This document shows, piece after piece, positions 25,460 through 34,914 of a stretch of 64,000 bases of DNA; the first letter of the stretch is position 1, and each line of letters starts with the position of its first letter. The DNA is from Arthrobacter sp. PsM3 (GTDB lineage: Bacteria; Actinomycetota; Actinomycetes; Actinomycetales; Micrococcaceae), in the NCBI RefSeq assembly GCF_030433895.1, contig NZ_JARUXE010000020.1:1-64000 (forward strand), written 5' to 3'. The position numbers and the translations under genes are program-made. The notes under the pieces were generated by a model that was given only the letters and a program-made list of their open reading frames with translations, ran no database searches and was not told the DNA's origin.

Positions 25460-27706
25460 ATGACCAACGGCGCCGCCACGCACTGCCCCTACTGCGCCCT
25501 GCAGTGCGCCATGACGCTCAGCACCCCAGCGGCTTTGAGCCCGGCTCCGCGGCCGGGGTCGGGCCCCGTGCCGGAGCAGCCGGCCGCCGGCACCGGCCTC
25601 CCTGACGCGCTTCTCGCGGTGTCCGGCCGCGACTTCCCCACCAACCGCGGCGGGCTCTGCCGCAAAGGCTGGACCTCGGCGTCGCTGTTGAACCACCCCG
25701 GCCGCGTGACCGAACCTCTATTCAAAGGCGCCGACGGCGTCCACCGCCCGATCGGCTGGGAGGAGGCCCTGGCGCTGGTGACCAGCGCGGTGACGTCCAC
25801 CCGCACCCGCTACGGGGCGGACGCCGTCGGAGTCTTCGGCGGCGGCGGTCTCACCAACGAGAAGGCCTACCAGCTGGGCAAGTTCGCCCGGCTGGCCCTG
25901 GGCACGTCGCGGATCGACTACAACGGCCGGTTCTGCATGTCCTCCGCCGCGGCCGCCGGGATGCGCGCCTTCGGACTGGACCGCGGCCTGCCGTTCCCGC
26001 TGGAGGACCTGGATTCCGCCAGCACCATCCTGATGCTCGGCTCCAACGTCGCCGACACCATGCCGCCGTTTGTGCAGCACCTGCAGGGCGCCCGCGACGC
26101 CGGCGGACTGATCGTGGTGGACCCCCGCCGTTCAGCCACCGCGGCGTTCACCTCCGACGGCGGCGGCCTGCATCTGCAGCCGCTGCCCGGCACCGACCTC
26201 GCCCTGCTGCTGGGCCTCGCCCATGTCGTGATCCACGAGGGCCTGGCCGACGCCGGCTATATCGCGGCCCGCACCGTCGGCTACGACTCCCTGGTCCGCA
26301 GCGTTGCCTCGTACTGGCCCGAACGCGTGCAGTCCCTCACCGGCGTCCCGGCCGGACTGATCCGCGACACGGCGCGCCGGCTCGCCGACGGCTCCCGAAA
26401 CGGCGGCAGCTACATCCTCACCGGCCGCGGCGTGGAACAGCACGTCGACGGCACGGACACCGCCACCGCCGCCATCAACCTCTCGCTGCTGCTGGGCCTG
26501 CCCGGATCCCCCCGCAGCGGCTACGGCACGCTCACCGGCCAGGGCAACGGCCAGGGCGGCCGCGAACACGGCCAGAAGGCGGACCAGCTCCCCGGCTACC
26601 GCAAGATCACCGACCCCGCCGCCCGCGCCCACATGGCCTCCGTCTGGGGCGTCCCGGAATCGCTCATTCCCGGCCCGGGCCTGCCCGCCGTGCAGCTCCT
26701 GAAATCCCTGGGACAGCCCGGCGGCGTCCGCTGCCTCTTCGTACACGGCGCCAATGTGGCGGTGTCCGCGCCGGACGCCAACGCCGTGATCGCCGGCCTG
26801 CGGAGCCTGGACTTCCTGGTGGTCTGCGACTTCTTCCTCTCCGAGACCGCCGCGGAGGCGGACCTGGTCCTGCCGGTTACCCAGTGGGCCGAGGAGGAAG
26901 GGACCCTGACCAACCTGGAGGGCCGGGTGCTCCGCCGCCGCCGGGCGATCGCTCCCCCGCCCGGGGTGCGCAGCGAACTGTGGATCATGACCCGGCTGGC
27001 CGAACTGCTGGATGCACCCTCGACGTTCAGCGAAGACCCGGAGACCGTCTTCGAGGAACTGCGGCTCGCGTCCTCCGGCGGCCTGGCCGATTACTCCGGG
27101 ATCGACTACGCCATGCTGGACCGCGGCGAAGCCGCCTACTGGCCCTACCCCGCCGGCAGCACCGGGACCCCGCGGCTCTTCCTGGACTCCTTTGCCCACA
27201 CGGACGGGCGGGCTGTGTTCACCCCGGTGACACCCCGCCGTCGTGCTGTTTCTTCGGCTTCCGCCGACGCTGTGTCCACTGCGTACCCGGCCGGCACCGG
27301 TCATGACGGCAGGGCCATGACACTGATTACCGGGCGGCTGATGGAGCACTACCAGTCCGGCGCCCAGACCCGGCGGGTGGCCGCGCTGGCCGAGGCCCAG
27401 CCGGAGGCCCGGCTGCAGATCCACCCGGCGGCGGCCGCTGCTCAGGGCATCGCCGAGGGCGACGCCGTCTCCATTTCCAACGGGCGCGGCGAGGTGTCCT
27501 GCCGTGCCGAGCTGAGCACGGACATCCGGCCCGAAACGGTGTTCCTGCCGTTCCACTTCCCGGAGCTGGAGAGCGCCAACCGTCTCACGGAGGCGGCCAC
27601 CGACCCGATCTCCGGGATGCCGGAGTTCAAGTTCACCCAGGTCTGGGTCCGGCCCGGCGCTGCCAATCTCCGCGCCAAAGAACTGCAGAAGGAAGGTGCG
27701 TCATGA
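25460..27706 (+). CDS. nasC: assimilatory nitrate reductase catalytic subunit (molybdopterin)
   Basis: A 748-aa bis-MGD oxidoreductase reducing nitrate to nitrite in the cytoplasm (no Tat signal). The N-terminal [4Fe-4S] ligands are C9, C12, C16 and C67 (CPYCALQC, then LCRKGW). Typical segments follow: GGGGLTNEKAYQLGKFARL, DYNGRFCMSSAAAAG with a cysteine at the usual molybdenum-ligand region, GSNVADTMPP, GQGNGQGGREHGQKADQLPGYR split across the pocket, and a C-terminal MGD-binding domain. A Pro/Gly-rich insertion (about residues 20-45) separates the third and fourth cluster cysteines. It is translated one base after narK. Electrons should come from the next gene product. Confidence 0.93.
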   Translation: MTNGAATHCPYCALQCAMTLSTPAALSPAPRPGSGPVPEQPAAGTGLPDALLAVSGRDFPTNRGGLCRKGWTSASLLNHPGRVTEPLFKGADGVHRPIGWEEALALVTSAVTSTRTRYGADAVGVFGGGGLTNEKAYQLGKFARLALGTSRIDYNGRFCMSSAAAAGMRAFGLDRGLPFPLEDLDSASTILMLGSNVADTMPPFVQHLQGARDAGGLIVVDPRRSATAAFTSDGGGLHLQPLPGTDLALLLGLAHVVIHEGLADAGYIAARTVGYDSLVRSVASYWPERVQSLTGVPAGLIRDTARRLADGSRNGGSYILTGRGVEQHVDGTDTATAAINLSLLLGLPGSPRSGYGTLTGQGNGQGGREHGQKADQLPGYRKITDPAARAHMASVWGVPESLIPGPGLPAVQLLKSLGQPGGVRCLFVHGANVAVSAPDANAVIAGLRSLDFLVVCDFFLSETAAEADLVLPVTQWAEEEGTLTNLEGRVLRRRRAIAPPPGVRSELWIMTRLAELLDAPSTFSEDPETVFEELRLASSGGLADYSGIDYAMLDRGEAAYWPYPAGSTGTPRLFLDSFAHTDGRAVFTPVTPRRRAVSSASADAVSTAYPAGTGHDGRAMTLITGRLMEHYQSGAQTRRVAALAEAQPEARLQIHPAAAAAQGIAEGDAVSISNGRGEVSCRAELSTDIRPETVFLPFHFPELESANRLTEAATDPISGMPEFKFTQVWVRPGAANLRAKELQKEGAS

Positions 27707-29259
27707 CTGAACGCATTGTTGTGGTGGGCTTCGGGCCGGTCGCCGCGCGGCTGGTCGACGAACTGCTGCCGGCAGTCCGCACAGGACTCGCGCACCTGAC
27801 GGTGATCGGGGAGGAGCCCGAGGCCGCGTACAACCGAGTGCTCGTGGCGGATCTCGGCGTCGGCCGGACCACGGCGCCGGCCCTGGCACTGTCCGACGCC
27901 GCCGCGCTGATTGCCGACGGCGTCGACGTCCGGCTGGGAGTCCGCGTCCGCCGTGTGGACCGCGCCCGGCAGCAGCTGATCCTCAGCGACGGCGGCTCCC
28001 CCGGCTACGACCGGCTGGTCTTCGCCACCGGCTCCCGCCCGGTGATCCCCAACCTGACCGGGCTCAACCCGGACCCGGCCGCGCCCGTGCTGCCCTTGGG
28101 TGTCACCGCGCTCCGGGACCTGCGCGATGCCTCGGTGCTGCAGGCAGCAGTGGCCGGCGGCAAGCGCGTGGTGGTGCTGGGCGGCGGCGTGCTGGGCCTG
28201 GAGACGGCCCTCGCCGCGGCGGAGGAAGGCGCCACGGTCACGGTGGTGCACAACGGTCCGCATCCGCTGGGCCGCAACATCGACCGTGGCGGCGGCGCAG
28301 TGCTCGCGGCGTCGTTGCGGAACTGCGGCGTGCGGGTGGCCGGCAACGCGCGCTCGACTGGTGTGGAACACAACGCTCTCGGCGGCGGCTTCTCGGCGCT
28401 GCTGCTGGACGACGGGTCCGCGATCGACGGCGACCTGCTGGTGCTCTCCTGCGGCGTCCGGCCGCGGACCGAGCTCGCCGAAGGCTGCGGCCTGTCGACA
28501 GCGGCCGGGATCCTGGTGGACCACAAGCTCCGGGCGCACCACGAGCCGCACATCTTTGCAATCGGCGACTGCGCCGAGGTCCGCTGCCCCGACCCGGAAT
28601 GCCTTCAGTGCCGCACGGCACGCGGCCCGTCCGGACTGGTCGGCCCGGGCTGGCGGCAGGCCGAATGGCTCGCCGGGTACCTGACGCTGCTGGCGTCCGG
28701 GACGCAGGAGGCTGAGGCTCTTCCGGCGCTGCCGGCCGAACTTCCCGGTGTAGTGGTGCTCAAGGCCCGCGGCATGAACATGGCCGTGGCCGGGGATGTT
28801 TCTGCCGACCCGTGGGATGAGGAGGCCCTGACCGCCGGGGCCGTGAACGGCCGGGCCCGGCTGCAGATCGCGCAGTGGGCCGATCCCGAGCACGGCCGGT
28901 ACGTGAAGATGACCACCCGGGCCGGAGTGCTCGAAGGCCTCGTGGCGGTGGGCATGCCCCGCACCGCGGCCGAACTGGTGCAGCTTTTCGAGCGGGGCGC
29001 CGAGCTCCCCGCGGACAGGTCCCTGCTGCTGCGCCTTGACGGACCGGACCAGGCGGCCGCAGCCGGGGCTGTTGATCCCGAGCGGACCGTCTGCCGGTGC
29101 GCCGGCGTGAGCGGGACGAGGATTGCTGCTGCGGTGGCTGGCGGCTGCGGGACGGTGGCCGAGGTCTCCGGCGCCACCCGAGCCGGGACAGGATGCGGCG
29201 GCTGCCATGACGACATTAAAGGACTCATTGAAAAGCACTTTCAGGGGGCCGTGGCCTGA
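27703..29259 (+). CDS. nasB: NAD(P)H-dependent FAD oxidoreductase with [2Fe-2S] domain, nitrate reductase electron donor
   Basis: A 518-aa protein with a FAD domain (VVVGFGPVAARLV at the N-terminus, FATGSRPVIPN), an NAD domain (VVVLGGGVLGLETALAAAEEG near 152) and the second FAD motif (FAIGDCAEV). The C-terminus carries a BFD-like [2Fe-2S] domain with C464, C466, C498 and C501 in the CxC-x31-CxxC pattern. It matches the N-terminal part of NirB and the electron-transfer NasB of Bacillus. The four-base ATGA overlap with nasC supports a stoichiometric pair. Confidence 0.9.
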   Translation: MTERIVVVGFGPVAARLVDELLPAVRTGLAHLTVIGEEPEAAYNRVLVADLGVGRTTAPALALSDAAALIADGVDVRLGVRVRRVDRARQQLILSDGGSPGYDRLVFATGSRPVIPNLTGLNPDPAAPVLPLGVTALRDLRDASVLQAAVAGGKRVVVLGGGVLGLETALAAAEEGATVTVVHNGPHPLGRNIDRGGGAVLAASLRNCGVRVAGNARSTGVEHNALGGGFSALLLDDGSAIDGDLLVLSCGVRPRTELAEGCGLSTAAGILVDHKLRAHHEPHIFAIGDCAEVRCPDPECLQCRTARGPSGLVGPGWRQAEWLAGYLTLLASGTQEAEALPALPAELPGVVVLKARGMNMAVAGDVSADPWDEEALTAGAVNGRARLQIAQWADPEHGRYVKMTTRAGVLEGLVAVGMPRTAAELVQLFERGAELPADRSLLLRLDGPDQAAAAGAVDPERTVCRCAGVSGTRIAAAVAGGCGTVAEVSGATRAGTGCGGCHDDIKGLIEKHFQGAVA

Positions 29260-29384
29260 CGTTGGCGTGGCGTGAAACGTCCGTTCTACGGCTACCGTTC
29301 GGCCGATAACTTCACCTGCCGCCCGCGACTGCCCGTCCCCTGCCCCGCCAGGTCGGGATGACTTGCCATTCCGGGGACGGGCCG

Positions 29385-29390
29385 TAGACT
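29385..29390 (+). promoter_or_regulatory. leaderless -10 hexamer for the lipoprotein gene
   Basis: TAGACT, 6 bp (CGGCCC), then the ATG at 29397. Confidence 0.6.
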
Positions 29391-29396
29391 CGGCCC

Positions 29397-29960
29397 ATGT
29401 CTGGTCCTGGGGGAACAAGAACGGTCCGCTGTGCTGCGGCGCTTATGGTTGGAATGGTGTTGGCCGTCGGTGTGGCCGCCTGCGCCTATGAGGGCAGCGG
29501 GGATCCTGAGGGCAGCGGGGATCCGCAGCCGACGGCGGCCGGGCAAAGCCGCCGGCCCGCGCCTTCCGTCCCGTCCAAGGGCCCGGACATCCTGGCCGCG
29601 GAAACCCGGAACTATGCCGAACTCGAAAAGCGCCTTTCGGGGGCCCCAGGGTCTGTGCTGCTCGCCGACTCCGGCCCGGCCGACGGGCCCGGGGTGGGCT
29701 TCAGCAAAGCGGCAACCGTCATGACTGCCGGTCCCCACACTGTCACCACGGCGTGCGTGGGCACCCCTGATGCCCAGATGTCCCTCTCCCAGGACACCAA
29801 GGGCGGCACTGAGCACGTGGTGTTCGACGTCGATTGCTCAGGTGCCCAGTCGCGCGTCGTCCAACTGCAGAAGGGGTACGTCAGCGCCCACCTGACCCGC
29901 CACGACCCCACCGGTGCCTGGACCGGGGCGGTCGCAGGAATCAAGATCACCGTCCAGTAA
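29397..29960 (+). CDS. putative lipoprotein
   Basis: A 187-aa exported protein with a signal sequence ending in a lipobox-like GVAAC (Cys at about residue 29), expected to be lipid-anchored on the outer face of the membrane. A perfect-in-protein duplication EGSGDPEGSGDP follows the Cys, from an 18-base tandem repeat (29490-29525). The mature domain has two cysteines (TTACVGTP and VDCSG) that could form a disulfide and a beta-rich C-terminus. No family recognised. Confidence 0.75.
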   Translation: MSGPGGTRTVRCAAALMVGMVLAVGVAACAYEGSGDPEGSGDPQPTAAGQSRRPAPSVPSKGPDILAAETRNYAELEKRLSGAPGSVLLADSGPADGPGVGFSKAATVMTAGPHTVTTACVGTPDAQMSLSQDTKGGTEHVVFDVDCSGAQSRVVQLQKGYVSAHLTRHDPTGAWTGAVAGIKITVQ

Positions 29961-30003
29961 GAGCAATAATGCTCAAAGGCATCCGAACGGGAATGGGGAA
30001 CCG

Positions 30004-30153
30004 ATGAGGCTTGAGGGATGGCACGTGATGGTACTCCTGGCGATGCTGGTGATGACCGCCGTCATCGTTGTCATAAGGACGCTTATCGTCCTCTGGACGG
30101 TGCGCCGGACCCGGCGGAGGAACGACGGCACGGGGCCGCGGCCCTCACCGTAG
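30004..30153 (+). CDS. 49-aa single-span membrane protein
   Basis: A short frame (MRLEGWHVMVLL...) with one hydrophobic helix (about residues 6-32) followed by a basic VRRTRRRN segment. A purine-rich GGGGAA lies about 6 bases before the ATG. It sits between the lipoprotein gene and a terminator, so it is plausibly the second gene of that unit. Function unknown. Confidence 0.45.
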   Translation: MRLEGWHVMVLLAMLVMTAVIVVIRTLIVLWTVRRTRRRNDGTGPRPSP

Positions 30154-30201
30154 CTGTCGGCAGAGACTCTGCGTGGACACCGGACGGGATTCCGGCAAAG
30201 A

Positions 30202-30237
30202 AAGAAGGCCCCGCTGTCACTACAGCGGGGCCTTCTT
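30202..30237. terminator. bidirectional intrinsic terminator
   Basis: A perfect 16-bp stem (30202-30217, 30222-30237) with a 4-base loop, A-rich before and T-rich after, between convergent genes. Confidence 0.9.
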
Positions 30238-30279
30238 GTTGGTGGTTCGTGCCGGTTCAGGGTGCGTCCGGCAGCCGGT

Positions 30280-30762
30280 CTACAGGCCGGGTGCGTCGAA
30301 GCGCTGGCCGGCCGGCTTGGACTCCATGACGGTGAAGACGATCAGGATAATGCCGCCGACGAACGGGACGAGGCCGAGCAGTGCCATCCAGCCACTGAAG
30401 TTCGCATCATGGAGCCGCCTGACCATCAGGGCCAGGGACGGGACGATGACCGCGGCAAACCAGATGACTGCCAGGATCAACACGATGATGTAGCCGGGGC
30501 CGGGCACGCTGGTGCCGTCGGCGGCGATTTTCGCGCCGGGCACGCCTGCGGCGAGCATGCCGAAGTTCAGGATCATCGATACCAGGCCGGAGACGAGCGC
30601 CCACCACCAGTACTCACTACGGCTGGCCCGGCCCGTGAACGTCGAGTACTTCTTAAAGAACCTGGACACTGCCTCCCCGAAGGATGCGCCGTACAGGGGC
30701 GCCGACAGGGGCACCGGTCCGGCGGGATGGGCGGCGTACTGCTGTTGCGGTGCGTAGGACAT
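30280..30762 (-). CDS. DUF805 family membrane protein
   Basis: A 160-aa protein. After a Gln/Pro/Ala-rich head of about 35 residues comes the DUF805 core: FTGRASRSEYWWWALV, several helices, and the diagnostic VRRLHDANFSGWMALLGLVPFVGGI. The role of the family is unknown; members are inner-membrane proteins. AAGGAG lies 6 bases before the ATG. Confidence 0.9.
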   Translation of the reverse strand: MSYAPQQQYAAHPAGPVPLSAPLYGASFGEAVSRFFKKYSTFTGRASRSEYWWWALVSGLVSMILNFGMLAAGVPGAKIAADGTSVPGPGYIIVLILAVIWFAAVIVPSLALMVRRLHDANFSGWMALLGLVPFVGGIILIVFTVMESKPAGQRFDAPGL

Positions 30763-31149
30763 GTGGATCTCCTTGAGGTTTGGGACGTTGAGCCGGCTGC
30801 AAGGTCAGCAGCCGTCATGCAGGGTGAAGGTCAGCGCGGGCCGAACTGGACCGCGCCGTCGTCACCGGTGAACTGCGGGGCTGGGGCCGCAGCGCAGGCC
30901 TGGACGCCTTCCGTTTTGGAAGCCTGTCCCCGGTGGATATTGGCCGATGAGACGGCTCGGCCGAAGCGTCATGGTTCCCCCCAATGATGCCGCCCCCAGT
31001 AGGCGTCGCTCGTCATAGTACCGGTGTTTATCCATCAACGGCAGTAATTGGCTCCTATGCCGACAATTCCCGGGCCTTTCTCCCCTTGGCCCGCCCCTCC
31101 TGCCGGCGTGTACTGAAACCAGAACCGGCACATCCGCAGGAGGCACCCC
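30763..31149. other. divergent intergenic region
   Basis: 387 bases without a convincing gene between the DUF805 gene and a membrane-protein gene. A small hairpin (GGCTGC/GCAGCC near 30796) and CTTCC/GGAAG near 30910 are visible; nothing else stands out. Confidence 0.4.
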
Positions 31150-31788
31150 GTGAACATCCCCATCATCCTTGCCCTCGGCGCGATCATTGTGGTCGCCGTC
31201 GTGCTGGGAATTGTCTTCGCACGAGAGAAGGATCCGCTGCGCCGGGCCACAGCGCTGAAATGGACCGGTGCGGCCATCATGGCGGTGTTCACCGTGCTCG
31301 GGGGAGTCTTCATCGGGGGCTACGCGATGTCGGATCCGGGAGGAAATACCGGCCTGTTGATGACCCTCGCCTGGGTGCTGCCGATGCTCGTCCTTGCGGT
31401 CGCGGCCTGGTTCTGGCCGGCCCCGACCGCTCCCCTGCTGATCGCCCTCACGTCTGCCTTTATCGCAGCCTGCGTCTGGCTCGCCTTCGATCCCGCAGCC
31501 CTGCGCAGCTTCATCAGCGACAACGGACCCGTGATCGCCGTCAGCGTCGTCGCCCTGGCGTTCCCGGCCGCCGTGCTCGGTCTGAAACGGACCGCCGTGG
31601 CCGGCTGGCTGCTCGTGTCACTCGGTGTGCTGCCGCTGCTCATCACGGTCATCGGCAGGTCGGGGCCGGTCGCGTCCCTCACCGCCGCCAGCGTGGTCCC
31701 CTTGATCGCCGGGATCGTCTATCTCGTGTCCGCCCGGATGGCGCGGGGCAGTTCGGCGTCGGGGAATATCCGGGCGGCCGCGGCCTGA
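31150..31788 (+). CDS. six-span integral membrane protein, unknown
   Basis: A 212-aa protein with about six hydrophobic helices and short loops; the first loop is charged (AREKDPLRR). AGGAGG lies 8 bases before the GTG start. No conserved polar motif is evident within the helices and I do not recognise the family. Confidence 0.75.
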   Translation: MNIPIILALGAIIVVAVVLGIVFAREKDPLRRATALKWTGAAIMAVFTVLGGVFIGGYAMSDPGGNTGLLMTLAWVLPMLVLAVAAWFWPAPTAPLLIALTSAFIAACVWLAFDPAALRSFISDNGPVIAVSVVALAFPAAVLGLKRTAVAGWLLVSLGVLPLLITVIGRSGPVASLTAASVVPLIAGIVYLVSARMARGSSASGNIRAAAA

Positions 31789-31840
31789 TCCGGCCGCACA
31801 CGTGTGCGTAACGCGAATCGGGCCGGGAGCGGATGGCGGG

Positions 31841-31846
31841 TAGCAT
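31841..31846 (+). promoter_or_regulatory. leaderless -10 hexamer
   Basis: TAGCAT, 7 bp (CGGGGCC), then the ATG at 31854. Confidence 0.6.
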
Positions 31847-31853
31847 CGGGGCC

Positions 31854-32546
31854 ATGAGCGCCGACGACGACGACATCACTGAAGAACTCCTGGCTGACGC
31901 CGGCAAGCTGACCGGGCTGAGCCTCGAACTGCTGGGCCTCGATCCCCACCCGGATGACATGACCCCGGATCAGCGGCTCCAGTTCGATCCGGAAGACCTG
32001 GCGGAAATGGCCGCCGTCTCGCCGAAGGAACGCCAAAAAGCGGTGAGCCAGACGCGCCTGCTGGCCGGGCTGTTGTGGAATTCATCGAGCATCCTCATCG
32101 ACCAGCTTTTCCGCGATCTGGGAACCCTGAGCCGGCTGGAGTCCACCACCCCGACCGACATCGCCGGGACCTCGGTGCTGTCCTCACTGCCGCCCCAGTT
32201 CGCGTCCAGCTACGACCCGAAATTCACCCAGAAACTCATCGTGGTCGCCTCCGACGTCACCGCGTCCCTGGCGCGCGGCTGGGCGGCCCCCGGATGCCTC
32301 GCCGCCGAACTCGCCGTCCGCTGCCTGCTCGATCAGGCGGAGATCACCGAGGACATCTACGAACTCGACCTCCCGGAGAACTGGCGGGCACAGGTGGAGG
32401 AAGTCCTGCTGGAGGACGCCGACAGTGAAGCCCTCTACTCGGACAGCCTCGACGTGCTCGAGGACGACGCCGACAGGCTGGGCTTCGAGCACTGGTTCAC
32501 GCCGTTCGGCGCCGGGGACACGGTCCCGCCCTACGCCTGCTCCTGA
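31854..32546 (+). CDS. acidic hypothetical protein
   Basis: A 230-aa, strongly acidic, probably cytoplasmic protein (ADDDDITEELL at the start, EDADSEALYSDSLDVLEDDADRLG near the end, read in two segments). It is mostly helical with no membrane segment and no recognised domain. The ATG at 31854 is preferred over 31833 because the TAGCAT hexamer lies 7 bp before it. It is convergent with hemG. Confidence 0.7.
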   Translation: MSADDDDITEELLADAGKLTGLSLELLGLDPHPDDMTPDQRLQFDPEDLAEMAAVSPKERQKAVSQTRLLAGLLWNSSSILIDQLFRDLGTLSRLESTTPTDIAGTSVLSSLPPQFASSYDPKFTQKLIVVASDVTASLARGWAAPGCLAAELAVRCLLDQAEITEDIYELDLPENWRAQVEEVLLEDADSEALYSDSLDVLEDDADRLGFEHWFTPFGAGDTVPPYACS

Positions 32547-32588
32547 GCCGTATGCCTGTTCCTGACTGGACTGCCGCTGTTCCTGTTC

Positions 32589-33128
32589 CTAACTGGACGG
32601 GGCAGCCAGTCCGGCCAGGAAGTCCTCGGCGAACCGCTGGACGCCGTCCCACTCGGTGTAGACGTAATCGCGGGACGTATCCAGGTCAGGGGACCCCTTG
32701 TCCCTGGTGATCTTCTTCATCAGCTGGCGTTTGAGGAAGTTGTAGTGGGTGTACAGCAGCGCGCCGCCGAACATCCCGACATGGTCAGGATGCCAGCCGG
32801 TCTCCTCCTCGAACTTCGCGACGTAGCTCTCGGCGTTTTCCCCGTCCCCGTGGGCGGCCAGGCTGACCGAGATGAGGGCGGACGGGAGACGCTCAAGCTC
32901 CCCGCGGTTCTTCTTCACGAAGTCCGTGACGTAGCCCTCATGCTTCCCCATGTGCACCGACGCCGCCACGATGACGCCGTCGCAGCCGCCCGGCAGGGTG
33001 GGCCCGGAGTGTTTGAGGTCCGCCGTTTCTGCCTGGTGGCCGTGGGCCCGGATCAGCTCGGAAATGTACTCCGCGATCTGGGCTGTCTGTCCTTCAATGG
33101 TTCCGTAGGGGATGTAGATCCTGGCCAT
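32589..33128 (-). CDS. hemG: flavodoxin-domain protoporphyrinogen oxidase (HemG-like)
   Basis: A 179-aa flavodoxin-fold protein. The FMN phosphate loop is YGTIEGQTAQIAEYI, and the HemG-type features follow: ASVHMGKHEGYVTDFVKKN, LPSALISVSL, GALLYTHYNFLKRQLMKKI (the long insertion loop of HemG) and VYTEWDGVQRFAEDF. In E. coli, HemG couples protoporphyrinogen oxidation to quinones. Whether this copy serves haem synthesis is unproven, since many actinobacteria use another oxidase. The same frame remains open far upstream, inside the antisense of the aldehyde dehydrogenase, and is not coding there. Confidence 0.85.
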   Translation of the reverse strand: MARIYIPYGTIEGQTAQIAEYISELIRAHGHQAETADLKHSGPTLPGGCDGVIVAASVHMGKHEGYVTDFVKKNRGELERLPSALISVSLAAHGDGENAESYVAKFEEETGWHPDHVGMFGGALLYTHYNFLKRQLMKKITRDKGSPDLDTSRDYVYTEWDGVQRFAEDFLAGLAAPSS

Positions 33129-33308
33129 GTCCCAGTGTGTGCGCGCGGCGGGGTGGAGAGGTAGGGCCGAACGCCCCGCCGTCTCGAAACGGCACCGCTC
33201 TCTTGACGGCCCGGGCCCAGCGGCATGTGATATACAAAGGCCCCGGTCCGGTTCACAGTCGGCTGGTCGGTGCGGTACGACGTTTCCCCCACGATGAAAG
33301 GACAGGAC

Positions 33309-34766
33309 ATGTCCCTGCTTGACGCCTCCCTCTGGGAGGGCAAGATCTACCTCAACGGCTGGCGCCCGGGAGGCGGCGGGACGGCCGACGCCGTCGAGCC
33401 CGCCACCGGCCAATCGCTGGGCAGCTACGGCCTCGCCTCCGTCGACGACGTCCGCGAAGCCGCCACAACAGCGGCCGCCGCCCAAAAGGCCTGGGCGAAA
33501 CTCAACCCCGAGGACCGCGCCGCCGTGCTGCGCCGCGCCGGGATGCTCTGGGAGGAGCACGCCGCCGAGATCCAGGACTGGATCGTGCGCGAGTCCGGCG
33601 GCATTGGGCCCAAGGCAGGCCTGGAAACGCACATTGCGGCCAACGAATGCTACGACGCCTCGGCTTTGCCCTCCCTCCCGGCCGGGGACGTCCTCACCTC
33701 GAACGAAAACCGCTGGTCCTTCGCCCGCCGGCGTCCGGTCGGCGTCGTGTCCGTGATTGCGCCGTTCAACTTCCCGCTGATCCTCTCCATCCGGGCCGTC
33801 GCCCCGGCACTGGCCCTCGGCAACGCCGTGCTGCTTAAGCCGGATCCCCGCACCGCCGTCTGCGGCGGGGTCACCCTGGTCCGGATCTTCGAGGAGGCCG
33901 GACTGCCTCCCGGGCTCCTCGCGCTGCTGCCCGGCGGAGCCGACATCGGCGCCGCCGTCGTCGAGGCCCCCGAGGTCGCCGTCATCGCCTTCACCGGCTC
34001 GACGGCGGCCGGGCGGAAGATCGGCGAGGCCGCCGGGCGGCTGCTCAAACGCGCGCACCTGGAACTCGGCGGCAACAACGCGCTCATTGTGCTGCCGGGC
34101 GCGGACCTGCCCAAGGCCGCCTCCGCCGCGGCGTTCGGCTCCTTCATGCACCAGGGCCAGATCTGCATGGCCGCCGGGCGCCACATCGTCCATGAGGACA
34201 TCTATGACGACTATGTCAGCGCCCTGGCGGAGAAGGCCGCGCATCTTCCCGTCGGAGATCCGAAGAGCGGAACCGTGGCGCTGGGCCCGATCATCGACGA
34301 GAAGCAGCTGCACCGGGTCGATTCGATCGTCCAGGACGCCTTGCAGGGCGGGGCCCGGCTGGCCGCCGGCGGAACCCACGACGGCAGGTTCTACCAGCCC
34401 ACCGTGCTCGCCGACCTCGACGCGGCCAGCCCCGCGTGGAAGGACGAGATCTTCGGCCCCGTGGCCCCGGTGATGAAGTTCTCCACCGTGGAGGAAGCCG
34501 TGGCCCTCGCCAACGGCAATGAATACGGGCTCTCGATCGGCATCCTGGGCGATGTGGGCATGGCCATGACCATCGCCGACCAGCTGGACTCAGGGAAGGT
34601 CCACATCAACGAACAAACAGTGTCCGACGAGGCGAACTCACCGTTCGGCGGCACCAAGAACTCCGGCAACGGCTCCCGGATCGGCGGGCACCACGCCAAC
34701 ATGGAGTCCTTCACGGAAATCCAGTGGCTCACGGTGCGCCCGGACATCGCCCCGTACCCGTTCTAA
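33309..34766 (+). CDS. NAD(P)-dependent aldehyde dehydrogenase (benzaldehyde dehydrogenase-like)
   Basis: A 485-aa ALDH. Catalytic residues are E252 in LELGGNNA and C286 in GQICMAAGRH, at the normal 34-residue spacing; the cofactor segment FTGSTAAGRKIGEA and the C-terminal GGTKNSGNGSRIGG are present. The closest types by eye are aromatic aldehyde (benzaldehyde/vanillin) dehydrogenases. The ATG at 33309 has AAAGGA 7 bases upstream; in-frame ATGs at 33270 and 33294 are alternatives. It is followed by a palindrome and by a strong bidirectional terminator. Confidence 0.92.
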   Translation: MSLLDASLWEGKIYLNGWRPGGGGTADAVEPATGQSLGSYGLASVDDVREAATTAAAAQKAWAKLNPEDRAAVLRRAGMLWEEHAAEIQDWIVRESGGIGPKAGLETHIAANECYDASALPSLPAGDVLTSNENRWSFARRRPVGVVSVIAPFNFPLILSIRAVAPALALGNAVLLKPDPRTAVCGGVTLVRIFEEAGLPPGLLALLPGGADIGAAVVEAPEVAVIAFTGSTAAGRKIGEAAGRLLKRAHLELGGNNALIVLPGADLPKAASAAAFGSFMHQGQICMAAGRHIVHEDIYDDYVSALAEKAAHLPVGDPKSGTVALGPIIDEKQLHRVDSIVQDALQGGARLAAGGTHDGRFYQPTVLADLDAASPAWKDEIFGPVAPVMKFSTVEEAVALANGNEYGLSIGILGDVGMAMTIADQLDSGKVHINEQTVSDEANSPFGGTKNSGNGSRIGGHHANMESFTEIQWLTVRPDIAPYPF

Positions 34767-34861
34767 GCTGAAGACGGTAGGCAGGAACGGGCAGAAGCCT
34801 CCGCCGGTTCCTGCCTTCCTCTCCCCCGGCGGAACCTCCGGCGGCCAGGCCGGCGCATCGG

Positions 34862-34908
34862 GGGCAGATCCGGGCGAATGTTCGGCGGACATTCGCCCGG
34901 ATCTGCCC
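34862..34908. repeat. 20-bp perfect palindrome in a convergent intergenic region
   Basis: Left arm 34862-34881 and right arm 34889-34908 are exact complements with a 7-base loop; core GGGCGAATGT. It is immediately followed by a separate terminator hairpin at 34915-34956. It does not match the GCGCCCAT repeat family in this window. Confidence 0.75.
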
Positions 34909-34914
34909 GCGACA

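Noticed and set aside
30862..31146. 94-codon minus-strand frame in the DUF805 upstream gap
   Set aside because: Arg/Pro-rich, overlaps the ribosome site of the plus-strand membrane protein gene, no motif.
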